Positions 36,535 through 49,835 are shown, counted from the first letter of the stretch. The stretch is DNA of 64,000 nucleotides from Thalassospira sp. HF15 (GCF_011806525.1 NZ_JAAVKI010000001.1:186001-250000); one strand, 5' to 3'. Notes: generated from the letters alone by a model not told the origin. Made by a program: numbers and translations.

Positions 36535-36579
36535 ATCTTAATGGCGAGTGTTACCAGCGGCAACAGGCGATTGTATAGA
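36535..36579. promoter_or_regulatory. Overlapping divergent promoters of ppiD (-) and tpiA (+)
   Basis: Minus strand: TTGCCG (36558-36563), 17-bp spacer, TAAGAT (36535-36540). Plus strand: TTACCA (36551-36556), 17-bp spacer, TATAGA (36574-36579). The two -35 boxes nearly touch, so the genes may compete for polymerase. The rest of the 330-bp gap shows nothing else. Confidence 0.4.
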
Positions 36580-36763
36580 AGATGACCGCAATCACATCAC
36601 AAATGCCATCCGGGATGTTTTCGGGTACTTGGCCCCAGCGGGACGACATGCTAAAACCCGCGTCGAAACAGGTCCTGTAACAAACCGTAACGGCCGCAAA
36701 GCGGTTCCTTTCGCCTTGATACATGGACGCTATGTGAACCTGATCATCACGAGGTATCCTTCT

Positions 36764-37519
36764 ATGACCCAACGCCGTCCCCTGATTGCCGGAAACTGGA
36801 AAATGAACTGTTTGCGTGCAGACGGTCTTGCGCTGGCTTCAAGCCTGGCGGCAAAGGCGTCTGAAAAAGGGGCGCTTGGCTGTGACGTTCTGGTTTGTCC
36901 GCCGGCAACCCTTTTGTCAGAGGCCGTCGGTGTTACCCATGGAAGCGTGGTTGCGGTTGGTGGCCAGGATTGCCACGCGGCGATTTCGGGTGCGCATACC
37001 GGTGATCTGGCCGCCCCGATGCTGGCCGATATCGGCGCAGAATATGTTCTGGTGGGGCATTCCGAACGCCGGGCAGATCATGGTGAAAGCTCGACCGACA
37101 TTCGCAAAAAGGCGATTTCGGCCCATGATGCCGGTCTGATTGCGGTGGTTTGCGTTGGCGAAACCGAGGAAGAACGCGATCTTGGTGCGACGCTGCCGGT
37201 GGTGAACGGGCAGGTGGCTGTATCGGTTCCGGACGGGGCAACGGCCAAAAATACGGTTGTGGCCTATGAGCCGGTCTGGGCGATTGGCACGGGGCGTACG
37301 GCAAGTGTCGAGGAAGTTGCTGAAGTTCATGCCGCCATTCGCAAGGAGCTTGTCGCACGCTTTGAGGATGGCGATCAGTTCCGCATCCTTTATGGTGGGT
37401 CGGTCAAGCCGTCCAATGCCAAGGAATTGCTGGGCGTTGAAGATGTCGATGGTGCACTTGTCGGCGGGGCAAGCCTTAAGGTTGAAGATTTTTGGCAAAT
37501 TATTGAATCTTGTGCCTAA
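36764..37519 (+). CDS. tpiA: Triose-phosphate isomerase
   Basis: 251 residues, TIM barrel. Interconverts dihydroxyacetone phosphate and glyceraldehyde 3-phosphate. Substrate Lys in GNWKMN, catalytic His in VGHSERR and Glu in [11 protein letters not shown], and the phosphate loop GGSVKPSNA. The frame is open from 36548 but homology begins at [13 protein letters not shown], with GAGG nine bases before the ATG. Confidence 0.97.
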   Translation: MTQRRPLIAGNWKMNCLRADGLALASSLAAKASEKGALGCDVLVCPPATLLSEAVGVTHGSVVAVGGQDCHAAISGAHTGDLAAPMLADIGAEYVLVGHSERRADHGESSTDIRKKAISAHDAGLIAVVCVGETEEERDLGATLPVVNGQVAVSVPDGATAKNTVVAYEPVWAIGTGRTASVEEVAEVHAAIRKELVARFEDGDQFRILYGGSVKPSNAKELLGVEDVDGALVGGASLKVEDFWQIIESCA

Positions 37520-37653
37520 AGCATAGTGGTGCAGATTTTGTTCAATATGCTCTAGCCAACAGCCATAAAACGCGTTAAATACGCATCAAATTTATGCCCG
37601 ATCCGGGCCGAATTGCGTTTGGATCGGTAGATTAGGACAAGAGTTTCGACACC

Positions 37654-37995
37654 ATGCAAACAGTCATTCTGGTAATCCACCTTCTACTTGCGCTCGGCCT
37701 GATCGCCGTGATTCTCGTGCAGCGCAGCGAGGGCGGTGGGCTTGGTATCGGCGGTAACAGCGGCGGTGGCGGCGGAGGCGGTGGCTTCGGCGTGATGAGT
37801 TCACGCGGCGCTGCAAACCTGCTGACCCGGACCACTGCGATTCTGGCAGGCGCATTCATGATCACCAGCATCATCCTTGCCCTTCAGTCGAACACCCATA
37901 CCCAGCCGGCTTCGATCCTTGATCAGGCTCCGGAACCGGCCCCTGCGGTCAGCGAGCCCGCCGAAGATACCGGGCCCGCGGCTCCGACCCGATAA
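37654..37995 (+). CDS. secG: Preprotein translocase subunit SecG
   Basis: 113 residues. Two transmembrane helices (about 3-20 and 56-76) joined by a glycine-rich loop, with VILVQRSEGGGLG and FGVMSSRGAANLLTRTT as in all SecG proteins. The loop holds eight Gly in a row. The C-terminal tail is Pro/Ala-rich. Supports SecYE in protein export. Followed by a strong terminator before pyrG. Confidence 0.94.
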   Translation: MQTVILVIHLLLALGLIAVILVQRSEGGGLGIGGNSGGGGGGGGFGVMSSRGAANLLTRTTAILAGAFMITSIILALQSNTHTQPASILDQAPEPAPAVSEPAEDTGPAAPTR

Positions 37996-38014
37996 ACAAA
38001 TTAACCGACGACCA

Positions 38015-38044
38015 GAGGCGGCAAACTTGCCGCCTCAATTTTTG
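38015..38044 (+). terminator. Terminator after secG
   Basis: GAGGCGGCAA (38015-38024) / TTGCCGCCTC (38027-38036) with a very short loop, then AATTTTT. Confidence 0.85.
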
Positions 38045-38106
38045 ATTGTTGTATTCCCCGGTTCGTGATGCACTAAATGGCATCGAACCGAGGCTTTGTG
38101 CTTTGA

Positions 38107-39750
<1,644 letters not shown>

Positions 39751-39810
39751 TCGCGGCGGTCTGACCGCCCAGACAAACAGCTTAAGAGTGATCGACTGGA
39801 AGCCCTTGCA

Positions 39811-40668
39811 ATGACCGAAATTAAAACCGTCAAAGTCGGCAATATCGAAATCGCCAACGACAAGCCATTTGCCGTTCTGGCAGGCCCGTGTGCGATTGAA
39901 AGCCGTCAGCACGCGCTTGAAATGTCCGCAGCGCTCAAGGAACTGTCCGAAGGGCTTGGCATCGGGCTTGTCTATAAAAGCTCGTTTGACAAGGCCAACC
40001 GGACCAGCACCACGTCCAAACGCGGTGTCGGCCTTAAGGAAGGTCTTGATATCCTGGCCGAGGTCAAGGAAGTCACCGGGCTTCCGATTGTGACCGATGT
40101 GCATTTGCCCGATCAGTGTGCGGCGGTGGCCGAGGTTGCTGATATTTTGCAGATCCCGGCATTCCTGTGCCGTCAGGCGGATCTGCTGGAGGCCGCAGGC
40201 AAGACCGGGCGTGTGGTCAATGTCAAAAAGGGTCAGTTCCTGGCCCCTTGGGACATGGCCAATGTTGCCAACAATCTGGCGGCGACCGGCAACGAAAACA
40301 TTATGCTCTGTGACCGTGGGACCAGCTTTGGCTATAACACGCTTGTCACGGACTTCCGTGGACTTCCCACCATGGCCCAGCAGGGCTATCCGGTTGTCTT
40401 CGATGCCACCCATTCGGTTCAGCAGCCGGGCGGACAGGGCACCTCATCAGGTGGCCAGCGCCAATTCGCGCCTGTTCTGGCCCGTGCGGCCGTATCGGTT
40501 GGTATCGCAGCACTGTTTATCGAAACCCACGATAACCCGGCGACGGCCATTTCCGATGGCCCGAACCAAATCCCGTTGAACAAGCTTCCCGAAGTTCTTT
40601 CGGTTCTGATGGAGCTGGACAAAGTGGCAAAAGCCAATCCGGTCCGTCTGGACATGTTTGACGCATGA
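39811..40668 (+). CDS. kdsA: 3-deoxy-D-manno-octulosonate 8-phosphate synthase
   Basis: 285 residues, TIM barrel. Condenses arabinose 5-phosphate and phosphoenolpyruvate to KDO-8-phosphate for the LPS inner core. Motifs: LAGPCAIESRQHALEM, YKSSFDKANRTS, LCDRGTSFGYNTLVTDF and FDATHSVQQPGG. It draws PEP from the enolase encoded next door. A terminator follows before eno. Confidence 0.97.
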   Translation: MTEIKTVKVGNIEIANDKPFAVLAGPCAIESRQHALEMSAALKELSEGLGIGLVYKSSFDKANRTSTTSKRGVGLKEGLDILAEVKEVTGLPIVTDVHLPDQCAAVAEVADILQIPAFLCRQADLLEAAGKTGRVVNVKKGQFLAPWDMANVANNLAATGNENIMLCDRGTSFGYNTLVTDFRGLPTMAQQGYPVVFDATHSVQQPGGQGTSSGGQRQFAPVLARAAVSVGIAALFIETHDNPATAISDGPNQIPLNKLPEVLSVLMELDKVAKANPVRLDMFDA

Positions 40669-40674
40669 ATATCA

Positions 40675-40708
40675 AATGCCGCCAGTCAGTGATTGGCGGC
40701 ATTCTTTT

Positions 40709-40710
<2 letters not shown>
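40675..40710 (+). terminator. Terminator between kdsA and eno
   Basis: AATGCCGCCA (40675-40684) / TGGCGGCATT (40694-40703), then CTTTTTT. Confidence 0.85.
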
Positions 40711-42050
<1,340 letters not shown>

Positions 42051-42368
42051 CAACCCGTACAGGTTTTACATCTGCCAGCAGGCCGCTTCCCACCGGGAGG
42101 CGGCCTGTTTTGGTTTTACGGCGGACCGTTAAATTCGAATATCAGGATTACCGAATTGACCGTAATTGCGTCAGTTTACGCTGCTGGTTTAACCCTATTT
42201 TTACCGGGTTATGCGCAAGGTGACGGGTAATGTTGCCGGGGTTTTCGCCGCGTTTGATGGTAAGTCACTGTCAGACATGGGAAATAACGCACGCAGTTTT
42301 TCTGTTGTGAACCCGGAATGGTCTGTTTCGTCGCCAAAACGCACCGATGTGCAAGGGGCATAGGGTAC
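42051..42368. other. Gap between eno and the ftsB-like gene
   Basis: Apart from the eno terminator at its start I see no gene. A weak hairpin AACCC/GGGTT lies near 42191-42210. The short frame extending the ftsB-like gene upstream to 42318 has no homology-like features. Confidence 0.4.
42079..42113 (+). terminator. Terminator after eno
   Basis: CAGGCCGC (42079-42086) / GCGGCCTG (42100-42107) with an inner CCC/GGG pairing, followed by TTTTGGTTTT. Confidence 0.75.
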
Positions 42369-42722
42369 ATGTCGTCCAACTCGCCGGTTTTTCGTCGCCT
42401 GAAACAGGCCGTCGCACCGGTCATTGCCTTTACCGTCATGGCATATTTCATCTTCCACAGCTTGGAAGGGGAGCGCGGTCTGCTGACCTATTGGTCGATG
42501 CAGGACCGGGTGAGCGAGATTGCCCGCGTACTTGAAGAGACGACCGATCAGCGCAAATCGCTTGAGCAGCATGTGATTTCATTGCGTGCGACGCATCTTG
42601 ATCCCGACCTGCTTGATGAGCGCGCGCGTGCGATGCTCAATACCGCCCACCCGGATGATGTGATCATTTTCCATCACGATGGCTACAGCGACGTCGCAAC
42701 CGCAGCTGTCGCTGCCAAGTGA
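42369..42722 (+). CDS. Septum formation initiator family protein (FtsB/DivIC-like)
   Basis: 117 residues. Short cytoplasmic end, one transmembrane helix (AVAPVIAFTVMAYFIFHSL, about 13-31), then a coiled-coil at about 45-80 (VSEIARVLEETTDQRKSLEQ) and LDPDLLDERARAMLN. This matches the FtsB/DivIC layout and the eno-ftsB-pdhA order usual in proteobacteria. As part of the FtsQBL complex it would link early and late division proteins. Start at ATG 42369 (MSSNSPVFRRL); the frame is open further upstream but without merit. Confidence 0.88.
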   Translation: MSSNSPVFRRLKQAVAPVIAFTVMAYFIFHSLEGERGLLTYWSMQDRVSEIARVLEETTDQRKSLEQHVISLRATHLDPDLLDERARAMLNTAHPDDVIIFHHDGYSDVATAAVAAK

Positions 42723-43279
42723 TCTTCTAATCGGCCATCCTTCCGGCTCCAATGAGGTCAAAGAATCCGGTTTTGCCGGAATGATGATTTCAAAGCAAAA
42801 ACACCTGCTTTCGCGGCCGCTCAAACACCCCTTGGCAGAAATTAACGGTTGTGAATTGCGTTCAGCAATGATCGCAAGCGGATAAGTTGTTGTTTAAACT
42901 GAGTTATGGTTTAGACAGCATTTTTGCCGGGTCGGGTAGAGGTCTTTGATATTCCATGCATTCTTGCGGTTGTTTTCCATTGTGCGCTGCTATGCGAAAT
43001 TATCCTCAAGAAAGCATAGCATTTGTGACACAGGGGAATGAACGAGTTTTAAGGCATTGCCCCAAGTTGCTGAAAACTCTGCATCTCTGCAAAAACACGT
43101 AAACTCAAAGATTAACCGAAATGCAGTTTATTTGTGATTGTGCGTTGCAAAACAACAGTTTAAACGCATTGAGATTGCTTGCCCTTGAGGTTTGTTTTCG
43201 GTAGTCATTTCGGTGGTCCAGTACCGAATTAAGCGCTCATACATGATGCTTAAGCGATAGCCATCCACCGGGAGGAAAC
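42723..43279. other. 557-bp intergenic region upstream of the pdh operon
   Basis: No gene or RNA is recognised. It is clearly A+T-richer than its surroundings. Two copies of the palindrome GTTTAAAC lie at 42892-42899 and 43158-43165, each extended by CTG or CAG so that the two are inverted relative to each other. They may bind a regulator of the pyruvate dehydrogenase operon; this is speculation. The promoter of pdhA must lie here but no pair stands out. Confidence 0.4.
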
Positions 43280-44290
43280 ATGGCGACCACAAAACGCAAA
43301 CGCGGCACTACGCGCGCCGATAACCAGGCGAGCAGTGACGATCTCCTCAAGTATTACCGTGAAATGCTGCTGATCCGACGCTTTGAAGAAAAAGCCGGGC
43401 AGCTGTATGGCATGGGTCTCATCGGTGGTTTCTGCCACCTTTATATCGGGCAGGAAGCCGTCGTTGTCGGCATGCAGGCTGCTGCATCGGACGAAGACGG
43501 TGTTATCACCAGCTATCGTGATCACGGCCACATGCTTGCGACAGGCATGGATCCGGCCGGTGTCATGGCCGAACTGACGGGTCGCGAAGGCGGTTATTCC
43601 CGCGGTAAAGGCGGCTCGATGCACATGTTCTCCAAGGAAAAGAATTTCTATGGTGGTCATGGCATCGTCGGTGCACAGGTTCCGCTCGGAACCGGCATTG
43701 CCTTTAGCTACAAATACCGTGAAGAAAACAAGGTCTGCATGACCTATCTGGGTGACGGTGCTGTCAACCAGGGCCAGGTCTATGAAGCCTTCAACATGGC
43801 AGCCCTTTGGGAACTGCCGGTAATTTACTGCATCGAGAACAACCAGTATGCGATGGGCACCTCGACCCAGCGTCACTCGTCCAGCCCGGACCTGTATGAA
43901 CGCGGTAAGGCCTATGGCATTCCTGGCGAGCAGGTTGATGGCATGGATGTTCTGGCGGTTAAAGCTGCTGGTGAACGTGCCGTGGAACATTGCCGTGCAG
44001 ACAAGGGGCCTTACATCCTTGAGCTGAAGACCTATCGCTATCGCGGGCATTCCATGTCCGACCCGGCGAAATACCGTACCAAGGACGAGCTCGACAAGAT
44101 GCGTAAAGAGCACGATCCGATTGATATGGTCAAAAAGCTTCTTATCGACGGCAACATCGTGGATGAAGCCGGTCTTAAAGACATCGACAAGGAAGTTAAG
44201 GCCGAAGTCGCAAAAGCGGCCGAGTTCGCGCAAAACAGCCCGGAACCAGATGTTTCCGAACTGTTTACCGACATTCTGATCGACGCGTGA
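43280..44290 (+). CDS. pdhA: Pyruvate dehydrogenase E1 component, alpha subunit
   Basis: 336 residues. With PdhB forms the thiamine-diphosphate E1 that decarboxylates pyruvate. TPP motif from GDGAVNQGQVYEAFNMA to ENNQYAMGTS; phosphorylation-loop-like region YRYRGHSMSDPAKYRT. N-terminal 20 residues are basic and disordered. The alpha2beta2 type is that of mitochondria and alphaproteobacteria. GGGAGGAAAC gives a strong ribosome-binding site. First gene of pdhA-pdhB-pdhC-lpd. Confidence 0.97.
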   Translation: MATTKRKRGTTRADNQASSDDLLKYYREMLLIRRFEEKAGQLYGMGLIGGFCHLYIGQEAVVVGMQAAASDEDGVITSYRDHGHMLATGMDPAGVMAELTGREGGYSRGKGGSMHMFSKEKNFYGGHGIVGAQVPLGTGIAFSYKYREENKVCMTYLGDGAVNQGQVYEAFNMAALWELPVIYCIENNQYAMGTSTQRHSSSPDLYERGKAYGIPGEQVDGMDVLAVKAAGERAVEHCRADKGPYILELKTYRYRGHSMSDPAKYRTKDELDKMRKEHDPIDMVKKLLIDGNIVDEAGLKDIDKEVKAEVAKAAEFAQNSPEPDVSELFTDILIDA

Positions 44291-44343
44291 TCGCATAATC
44301 TGCGAACCGCTTTTGAACGATATTTCCCGGGAGAGAGGGAACA

Positions 44344-45786
44344 ATGCCGATTGAAGTTTTGATGCCGGCCCTGTCGCCGACCATGACCGAAGGCACACTT
44401 GCCAAATGGAACGTCAAGGAAGGCGACACTGTCGCTTCCGGCGACGTGATCGCAGAAATCGAAACCGACAAGGCCACGATGGAAGTCGAGGCCGTTGACG
44501 AGGGTACCATTGGTAAGCTCGTCATTGATGCCGGTACCGAGAATGTCGCGGTCAACCAGGTGATCGCCTATATCCTCGAAGAAGACGAAGACGCGTCCGC
44601 ACTTGATAACGTGTCTGCATCGTCCGAACCCAAGAAAGATGCCGCACCGGCCAAAGAAGAAGATGATTCTTCGGAAGATGCCCCGGCGGCTTCGTCGTCG
44701 AATGCTGCACCGGTTTCAGCCAGTGGTGCGATTGAGCGTTCCGAAGCTGAGCCGCGCGCGATGAGCGTGATGAACAGCACACAGGACGAAAAGTCCTATT
44801 CCAGCTTCAAGACCCAGACCGTGCGTGAAGCCCTGCGTGATGCAATGGCCGAAGAAATGCGTACCGACGAAAAGGTCTTCGTCATGGGTGAAGAAGTTGC
44901 GCAGTATCAGGGTGCCTACAAGGTTACCCAGGGTCTTTTGGATGAATTCGGTGACAAGCGCGTGATCGATACCCCGATCACCGAGCATGGCTTCACCGGT
45001 CTTGCGACTGGCTCTGCCTTTATGGGCCTGAAGCCGGTTCTGGAATTCATGACTTTCAACTTCGCAATGCAGGCGATTGACCAGATCATCAACTCTGCTG
45101 CGAAGACGCTGTACATGTCCGGTGGCCAGCTTGGTTGCCCGATCGTGTTCCGTGGCCCGAACGGTGCCGCATCGCGCGTTGGTGCCCAGCACTCGCAGTG
45201 CTATGCATCCTGGTATGCACATTGCCCGGGCCTGAAAGTTGTCGCACCTTGGTCAGCAGCAGATGCGAAAGGCCTGCTTAAGGCTGCGATCCGCGATCCG
45301 AACCCGATTGTCTTCCTTGAAAACGAAATCATGTACGGTCAGAGCTTCGAAGTGCCTGACGACGAAGATTTCGTCCTGCCGATTGGTCAGGCCAAGATCG
45401 AACGCGAAGGGACCGATGTCACCATCGTTGCTTTCTCGATCATGGTTGGCAAGGCGCTTAAGGCTGCCGAACAGCTGGCAGAGCAGGGCATCTCGGCAGA
45501 GGTCATCAACCTGCGCACCATCCGTCCGCTGGATGTGAACACCATTGTGCGTTCGGTCATGAAGACCAACCGTCTGGTGACTGTCGAGGAAGGCTGGCAC
45601 TTCTCGGGTATTGGTGCGGAAATCGCATCCGTTGCGATGGAACATGCATTTGATTACCTCGATGCACCGGTTGCCCGCGTAACCGGCGAAGACGTTCCGA
45701 TGCCGTATGCTGCCAACCTGGAGGCGCTTGCGCTTCCGCAGGACAGCCACATCGTCGCCGCGGCCAAGGCCGTTTGCTATCGCTAA
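44344..45786 (+). CDS. pdhB: Pyruvate dehydrogenase E1 component, beta subunit with fused lipoyl domain
   Basis: 480 residues. Residues 1-80 are a biotinyl/lipoyl domain with the lipoylated Lys in ETDKATME, then an Ala/Ser/Asp-rich linker to about 140, then the E1-beta transketolase domains ([31 protein letters not shown] core, C-terminal [16 protein letters not shown]). The fusion is a known alphaproteobacterial feature. Its lipoyl domain is nearly the same as that of PdhC next door. Confidence 0.97.
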   Translation: MPIEVLMPALSPTMTEGTLAKWNVKEGDTVASGDVIAEIETDKATMEVEAVDEGTIGKLVIDAGTENVAVNQVIAYILEEDEDASALDNVSASSEPKKDAAPAKEEDDSSEDAPAASSSNAAPVSASGAIERSEAEPRAMSVMNSTQDEKSYSSFKTQTVREALRDAMAEEMRTDEKVFVMGEEVAQYQGAYKVTQGLLDEFGDKRVIDTPITEHGFTGLATGSAFMGLKPVLEFMTFNFAMQAIDQIINSAAKTLYMSGGQLGCPIVFRGPNGAASRVGAQHSQCYASWYAHCPGLKVVAPWSAADAKGLLKAAIRDPNPIVFLENEIMYGQSFEVPDDEDFVLPIGQAKIEREGTDVTIVAFSIMVGKALKAAEQLAEQGISAEVINLRTIRPLDVNTIVRSVMKTNRLVTVEEGWHFSGIGAEIASVAMEHAFDYLDAPVARVTGEDVPMPYAANLEALALPQDSHIVAAAKAVCYR

Positions 45787-45850
45787 GTAAGACGGACAGG
45801 GGCAGGGCGCGGGTCAAACCGCGCCGCCCCGTTACCGGGAGAATGCGTTC

Positions 45851-47173
45851 ATGCCTGTAAAAGTATTGATGCCGGCCTTGTCGCCGACCATGACCGAAGG
45901 CACCTTGGCGAAATGGCACGTCAAGGAAGGCGACACCGTTGAGTCGGGTGACGTCATTGCCGAAATCGAAACCGACAAAGCCACGATGGAAGTCGAAGCC
46001 GTCGACGAAGGCAAAATCGGTAAAATCCTTGTTTCTGAAGGCAGCGAAAACGTTGCGGTGAACGAAGTCATCGCATTGCTTTTGGAAGAAGACGAAGACG
46101 AAAGTGCGCTTGAAGGTGCTGATACGTCTGCGGCCAGCACTGCTGGTGGCGGCGATAGCGCCCCGGCAAACGATGAAAAAGAACCAGCTGCTGACAAACC
46201 GGCGGCTTCGGGGGGCGACAAGCCTGCACCGGCCGCACCGGTTTCCGGTGGCGAGCGGATCAAGGCAAGCCCGCTTGCGCGTCGTATTGCTGCCAACGAA
46301 GGTGTCGAGCTTTCCGGTGTTTCCGGTTCTGGCCCGCGCGGTCGTATCGTCAAGCGTGACGTGGAAGCAGCCCTTTCGTCCAAACCGGCTGAAAAAGCGG
46401 CAGCGTCCGAGGACAAGAAATCGGCAGATGCACCAGCATCGGCTGCACCGGCCGCATCTGGCTGGAACCCGGATCTTACCGGTTTGCCGGAATACGAAGA
46501 AATTCCAAACAGCGGCATGCGCAAAACCATCGCGCGTCGCCTGACCGAATCCAAACAGCAGGTTCCGCATTTCTACCTGACGGTGGATTGCGAACTCGAC
46601 AATCTGTTGTCCACCCGCAAGCAGCTGAATGAAAAAGCTGGTGAGGGTGTCAAGATTTCGGTCAATGACTTCATCATCCGTGCGGTTTCGCTGGCACTGA
46701 AAAAGGTTCCGGCGGCGAACTCCATCTGGACCGACAAAGCGACCCTGCAGTGCAAGCAGCAGGACATTTCGGTGGCGGTTGCCATCGAAGGTGGTCTGAT
46801 CACGCCGGTGGTCCGTGATGCCGGTTCCAAAGGTCTTGCTGAAATCTCTGGCGAGATGAAAGCACTGGCCGGTAAGGCACGTGATGGCAAACTGATGCCG
46901 GAAGACTATCAGGGTGGGACATTCTCGGTGTCGAACCTTGGTATGTTTGGCATCAAGGACTTCTCGGCGATTATCAACCCGCCGCAGGGCTGCATCCTGG
47001 CTGTTGGTGCGGGTGAGCAGCGCCCGGTCGTCAAGGATGGTGCGCTGGCAATCGCCACTGTCATGACCTGCACCCTTTCTGTTGACCATCGTGCAGTCGA
47101 TGGCGCAGTCGGCGCAGAGTTCATGGCCGAATTCAAAAAGCTTATTGAAGATCCGCTGAGCATGTTGCTCTGA
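45851..47173 (+). CDS. pdhC: Pyruvate dehydrogenase E2, dihydrolipoyl acetyltransferase
   Basis: 440 residues. One lipoyl domain at 1-80 (Lys in ETDKATME), Pro/Ala linker, peripheral subunit-binding domain at about 137-175 ([15 protein letters not shown]), second linker, and the catalytic domain at about 205-440 ending with [15 protein letters not shown], which holds the active His and Asp. Forms the core of the complex and transfers acetyl groups to CoA. Confidence 0.97.
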   Translation: MPVKVLMPALSPTMTEGTLAKWHVKEGDTVESGDVIAEIETDKATMEVEAVDEGKIGKILVSEGSENVAVNEVIALLLEEDEDESALEGADTSAASTAGGGDSAPANDEKEPAADKPAASGGDKPAPAAPVSGGERIKASPLARRIAANEGVELSGVSGSGPRGRIVKRDVEAALSSKPAEKAAASEDKKSADAPASAAPAASGWNPDLTGLPEYEEIPNSGMRKTIARRLTESKQQVPHFYLTVDCELDNLLSTRKQLNEKAGEGVKISVNDFIIRAVSLALKKVPAANSIWTDKATLQCKQQDISVAVAIEGGLITPVVRDAGSKGLAEISGEMKALAGKARDGKLMPEDYQGGTFSVSNLGMFGIKDFSAIINPPQGCILAVGAGEQRPVVKDGALAIATVMTCTLSVDHRAVDGAVGAEFMAEFKKLIEDPLSMLL

Positions 47174-47188
47174 GGGGTCCAAAGTTGC

Positions 47189-47212
47189 GCGGGGACTTTA
47201 ATAAGTCCCCGC
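47189..47212 (+). terminator. Hairpin between pdhC and lpd
   Basis: Perfect 10-bp stem GCGGGGACTT (47189-47198) / AAGTCCCCGC (47203-47212), 4-nt loop, without a clear T tract. Likely an mRNA stabiliser or partial terminator that lowers or separates lpd expression. Confidence 0.4.
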
Positions 47213-47269
47213 AAGCATTTGAATTTAAAGACCTGTAACCATTAATGGGCAGGCAAAGGAGATCCTACG

Positions 47270-48667
47270 ATGGCGGATAGCAATTTCGACGTAATCGTGA
47301 TTGGTGCTGGCCCGGGTGGTTATGTAACCGCAATCCGTGCGGCCCAGCTTGGCCTGAAAACGGCCGTGGTCGAGCGTGAACATGTTGGCGGCATTTGCCT
47401 GAACTGGGGTTGTATCCCGACCAAGGCGCTGCTGCGTTCGGCAGAAGTTTACCGCAACATGCATCATGCAAAGGACTATGGCCTTTCGTGCGAAAAGCCG
47501 TCCTTTGATCTGGATGCAGTGATCCAGCGTTCGCGCGGTGTTTCCAAACAGCTTGCCGGTGGTGTTGGCCATTTGCTGAAAAAGAACAAGGTGACCGTGA
47601 TCAACGGTGAAGCCAAGTTCGACGGCCCGAAAAAGATCGTGGTCGAAGGCAAGGACAAAGGCACCTATACCGCCAAGAACTATATCATTGCGACTGGTGC
47701 GCGTGCCCGCGCACTGCCGGGTCTTGAAGCCGATGGCAAGGTGGTCTGGGAATATAAAAAGGCGATGACGCCTGACAAAATGCCCAAAAGCCTTGTGGTT
47801 GTTGGTTCTGGTGCCATCGGGATCGAGTTTGCCAGCTTCTATCACACCATGGGTGCTGATGTGACTGTGGTTGAAATCATGCCGCAGATCATGCCGGTCG
47901 AAGACAAGGAAGTTGCCGGTCTGGCCCAGAAGATGTTGACCAAGGACGGGATGAAGATCCTGACCGAAGCCAAGGTTTCCAATCTCAAGCGCAATGCCGA
48001 TAATGTTGTTGTCACGGTGGAAACCAAGGACGGCAAGAAGCAGGAATTGACCGTCGATCGCGTGATTTCAGCCGTGGGTGTGATCGGTAATACCGAGGGG
48101 CTTGGTCTTGAAACAACCAAGGTCAAGGTTGAACGCAACGTAATTGACACCGATGAATTTTCCGCAACGGCGGAACCTGGCATTTACGCCATTGGTGACG
48201 TTGCCGGTCCGCCGATGCTGGCCCATAAGGCGGAACATGAGGGCGTCGTCTGCATCGAAAAAATTGCCGGTGTCAAAGACGTTCATCCGATTGACCCGCG
48301 TAAGATCCCGGGCTGCACCTATTGCCATCCGCAGGTCGCAAGTGTCGGCCTGACCGAAGCCAAGGCCAAAGAGGCCGGTTATGAGGTCAAGGTTGGCAAG
48401 TTCCCGTTCATCGGCAATGGCAAGGCCGTTGCCCTTGGCGAGGCCGAAGGGCTTGTGAAAACCGTGTTTGATGCCAAGACCGGTGAGTTGCTTGGCGCAC
48501 ACATGGTGGGTGCCGAAGTGACCGAGCTGATTCAGGGCTTTGTGGTTGCGATGGGTCTTGAAACGACCGAGGAAGACCTGATGCATACGGTCTTCCCGCA
48601 TCCGACCCTTTCGGAAATGATGCATGAGTCGGTCCTTGACGCCTATGGCCGTGCGATCCACTTCTAG
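47270..48667 (+). CDS. lpd: Dihydrolipoyl dehydrogenase (E3)
   Basis: 465 residues. FAD enzyme that reoxidises dihydrolipoamide with NAD. FAD loop VIGAGPGGYVTAIRAA, redox disulfide in GGICLNWGCIPTK, NAD loop VVGSGAIGIEFASF, and the catalytic His-Glu pair in FPHPTLSEMMHES. AAAGGAG precedes the ATG. Could also serve other 2-oxoacid dehydrogenases. Confidence 0.97.
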   Translation: MADSNFDVIVIGAGPGGYVTAIRAAQLGLKTAVVEREHVGGICLNWGCIPTKALLRSAEVYRNMHHAKDYGLSCEKPSFDLDAVIQRSRGVSKQLAGGVGHLLKKNKVTVINGEAKFDGPKKIVVEGKDKGTYTAKNYIIATGARARALPGLEADGKVVWEYKKAMTPDKMPKSLVVVGSGAIGIEFASFYHTMGADVTVVEIMPQIMPVEDKEVAGLAQKMLTKDGMKILTEAKVSNLKRNADNVVVTVETKDGKKQELTVDRVISAVGVIGNTEGLGLETTKVKVERNVIDTDEFSATAEPGIYAIGDVAGPPMLAHKAEHEGVVCIEKIAGVKDVHPIDPRKIPGCTYCHPQVASVGLTEAKAKEAGYEVKVGKFPFIGNGKAVALGEAEGLVKTVFDAKTGELLGAHMVGAEVTELIQGFVVAMGLETTEEDLMHTVFPHPTLSEMMHESVLDAYGRAIHF

Positions 48668-48792
48668 GGTCTGAGATACTGTGTCGTACCGGGCAAGCAT
48701 GCCCGGTATGATCACTTTTGACGAATGTCGGTTTGACAAATGCGCGGCGTGGCGGCAAATTGCCGCCCGTCCAATCCTTCGGAGGTCACTCT

Positions 48793-49791
48793 ATGTCGAC
48801 GGCGCCCAACGAACAGAAAGCAGTTCGTCACCCGGAAAAACAGAAACGGCCAGATCGCCCGTCGGGGCGCAAACCGTCCTGGATCAGGGTCAAGGCTCCG
48901 ACCTCCAAGGGGTATCAGGAGACCCGCGAACTTGCGCGGGGTCTGAACCTTCATACCGTGTGTGAAGAAGCCGCATGCCCGAATATCGGCGAATGCTGGC
49001 AGAAAAAACACGCATCCTTCATGATCATGGGTGATACCTGCACGCGTGCTTGTTCGTTCTGTAACGTCAAAACCGGTATGCCAAACGCGCTTGATCCGTT
49101 TGAGCCGGAAAACCTGGCGATGGCTGTTGCCGACATGCAGCTTAAGCATGTTGTGATCACCTCGGTTGACCGTGACGATCTGGCCGATGGCGGGGCTGCG
49201 CATTTTGCCCGTGTTATCGAGGCTATCCGGAACAAGTCACCGGAAACCACGATTGAAATCCTGACCCCGGATTTCCGTGACAAGCCGGGTGCAGTTGAAA
49301 TCGTTGCCAAGGCCCGTCCGGACGTGTTCAACCACAACCTTGAAACGGTTCCGCGGCTTTATACCAACATCCGCCCCGGTGCGCGTTACTACCAGTCGCT
49401 GCGCATTCTTGATCGCGTCAAACAGATTGACCCGACGATCTTTACCAAATCCGGCCTGATGGTTGGTCTGGGCGAAGAACGCAAGGAACTGGCGCAGGTG
49501 ATGGATGACCTGCGGGTTGCCGATGTCGACTTCCTGACGATTGGCCAGTACCTGCAGCCGACGCTTAAGCACGAGCCGGTGCACAAGTTTGTGACACCCG
49601 ATGAATTCGACGAATATGCATCGATGGCACGCGGCAAGGGCTTTTTGATGGTATCGGCGACGCCGCTGACGCGGTCAAGCTATCACGCGGACCGCGATTT
49701 CGAACAGCTGCGTGAAGCCCGCGAGAAGAAGCTGGCTGCTGCCGAGAATGCCAATGGCAACGCGGCAAATGCGGTTACCGCCGCACAGTAA
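48793..49791 (+). CDS. lipA: Lipoyl synthase
   Basis: 332 residues, radical SAM enzyme. Inserts two sulfurs into octanoyl-lysine on the E2-type proteins encoded just upstream. The auxiliary cluster ligands lie in [13 protein letters not shown], the radical SAM CxxxCxxC in [10 protein letters not shown], and the C-terminal RSSYHAD holds the Ser ligand. Upstream frame extends to 48718, but GGAGG eight bases before ATG 48793 fixes the start. The C-terminal tail is Ala/Asn-rich. Confidence 0.97.
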   Translation: MSTAPNEQKAVRHPEKQKRPDRPSGRKPSWIRVKAPTSKGYQETRELARGLNLHTVCEEAACPNIGECWQKKHASFMIMGDTCTRACSFCNVKTGMPNALDPFEPENLAMAVADMQLKHVVITSVDRDDLADGGAAHFARVIEAIRNKSPETTIEILTPDFRDKPGAVEIVAKARPDVFNHNLETVPRLYTNIRPGARYYQSLRILDRVKQIDPTIFTKSGLMVGLGEERKELAQVMDDLRVADVDFLTIGQYLQPTLKHEPVHKFVTPDEFDEYASMARGKGFLMVSATPLTRSSYHADRDFEQLREAREKKLAAAENANGNAANAVTAAQ

Positions 49792-49835
49792 CAATCAGAT
49801 CAAACCAACCACGCGAAGATCAGGGGAGATATCGA

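Noticed and set aside
37741..37785. Glycine-codon repeat resembling a simple-sequence tract
   Set aside because: It is the normal glycine-rich loop of SecG and stays in frame.
45557..47182. 541-codon minus-strand frame opposite pdhB and pdhC
   Set aside because: Antisense shadow; the plus-strand genes are complete and well conserved.
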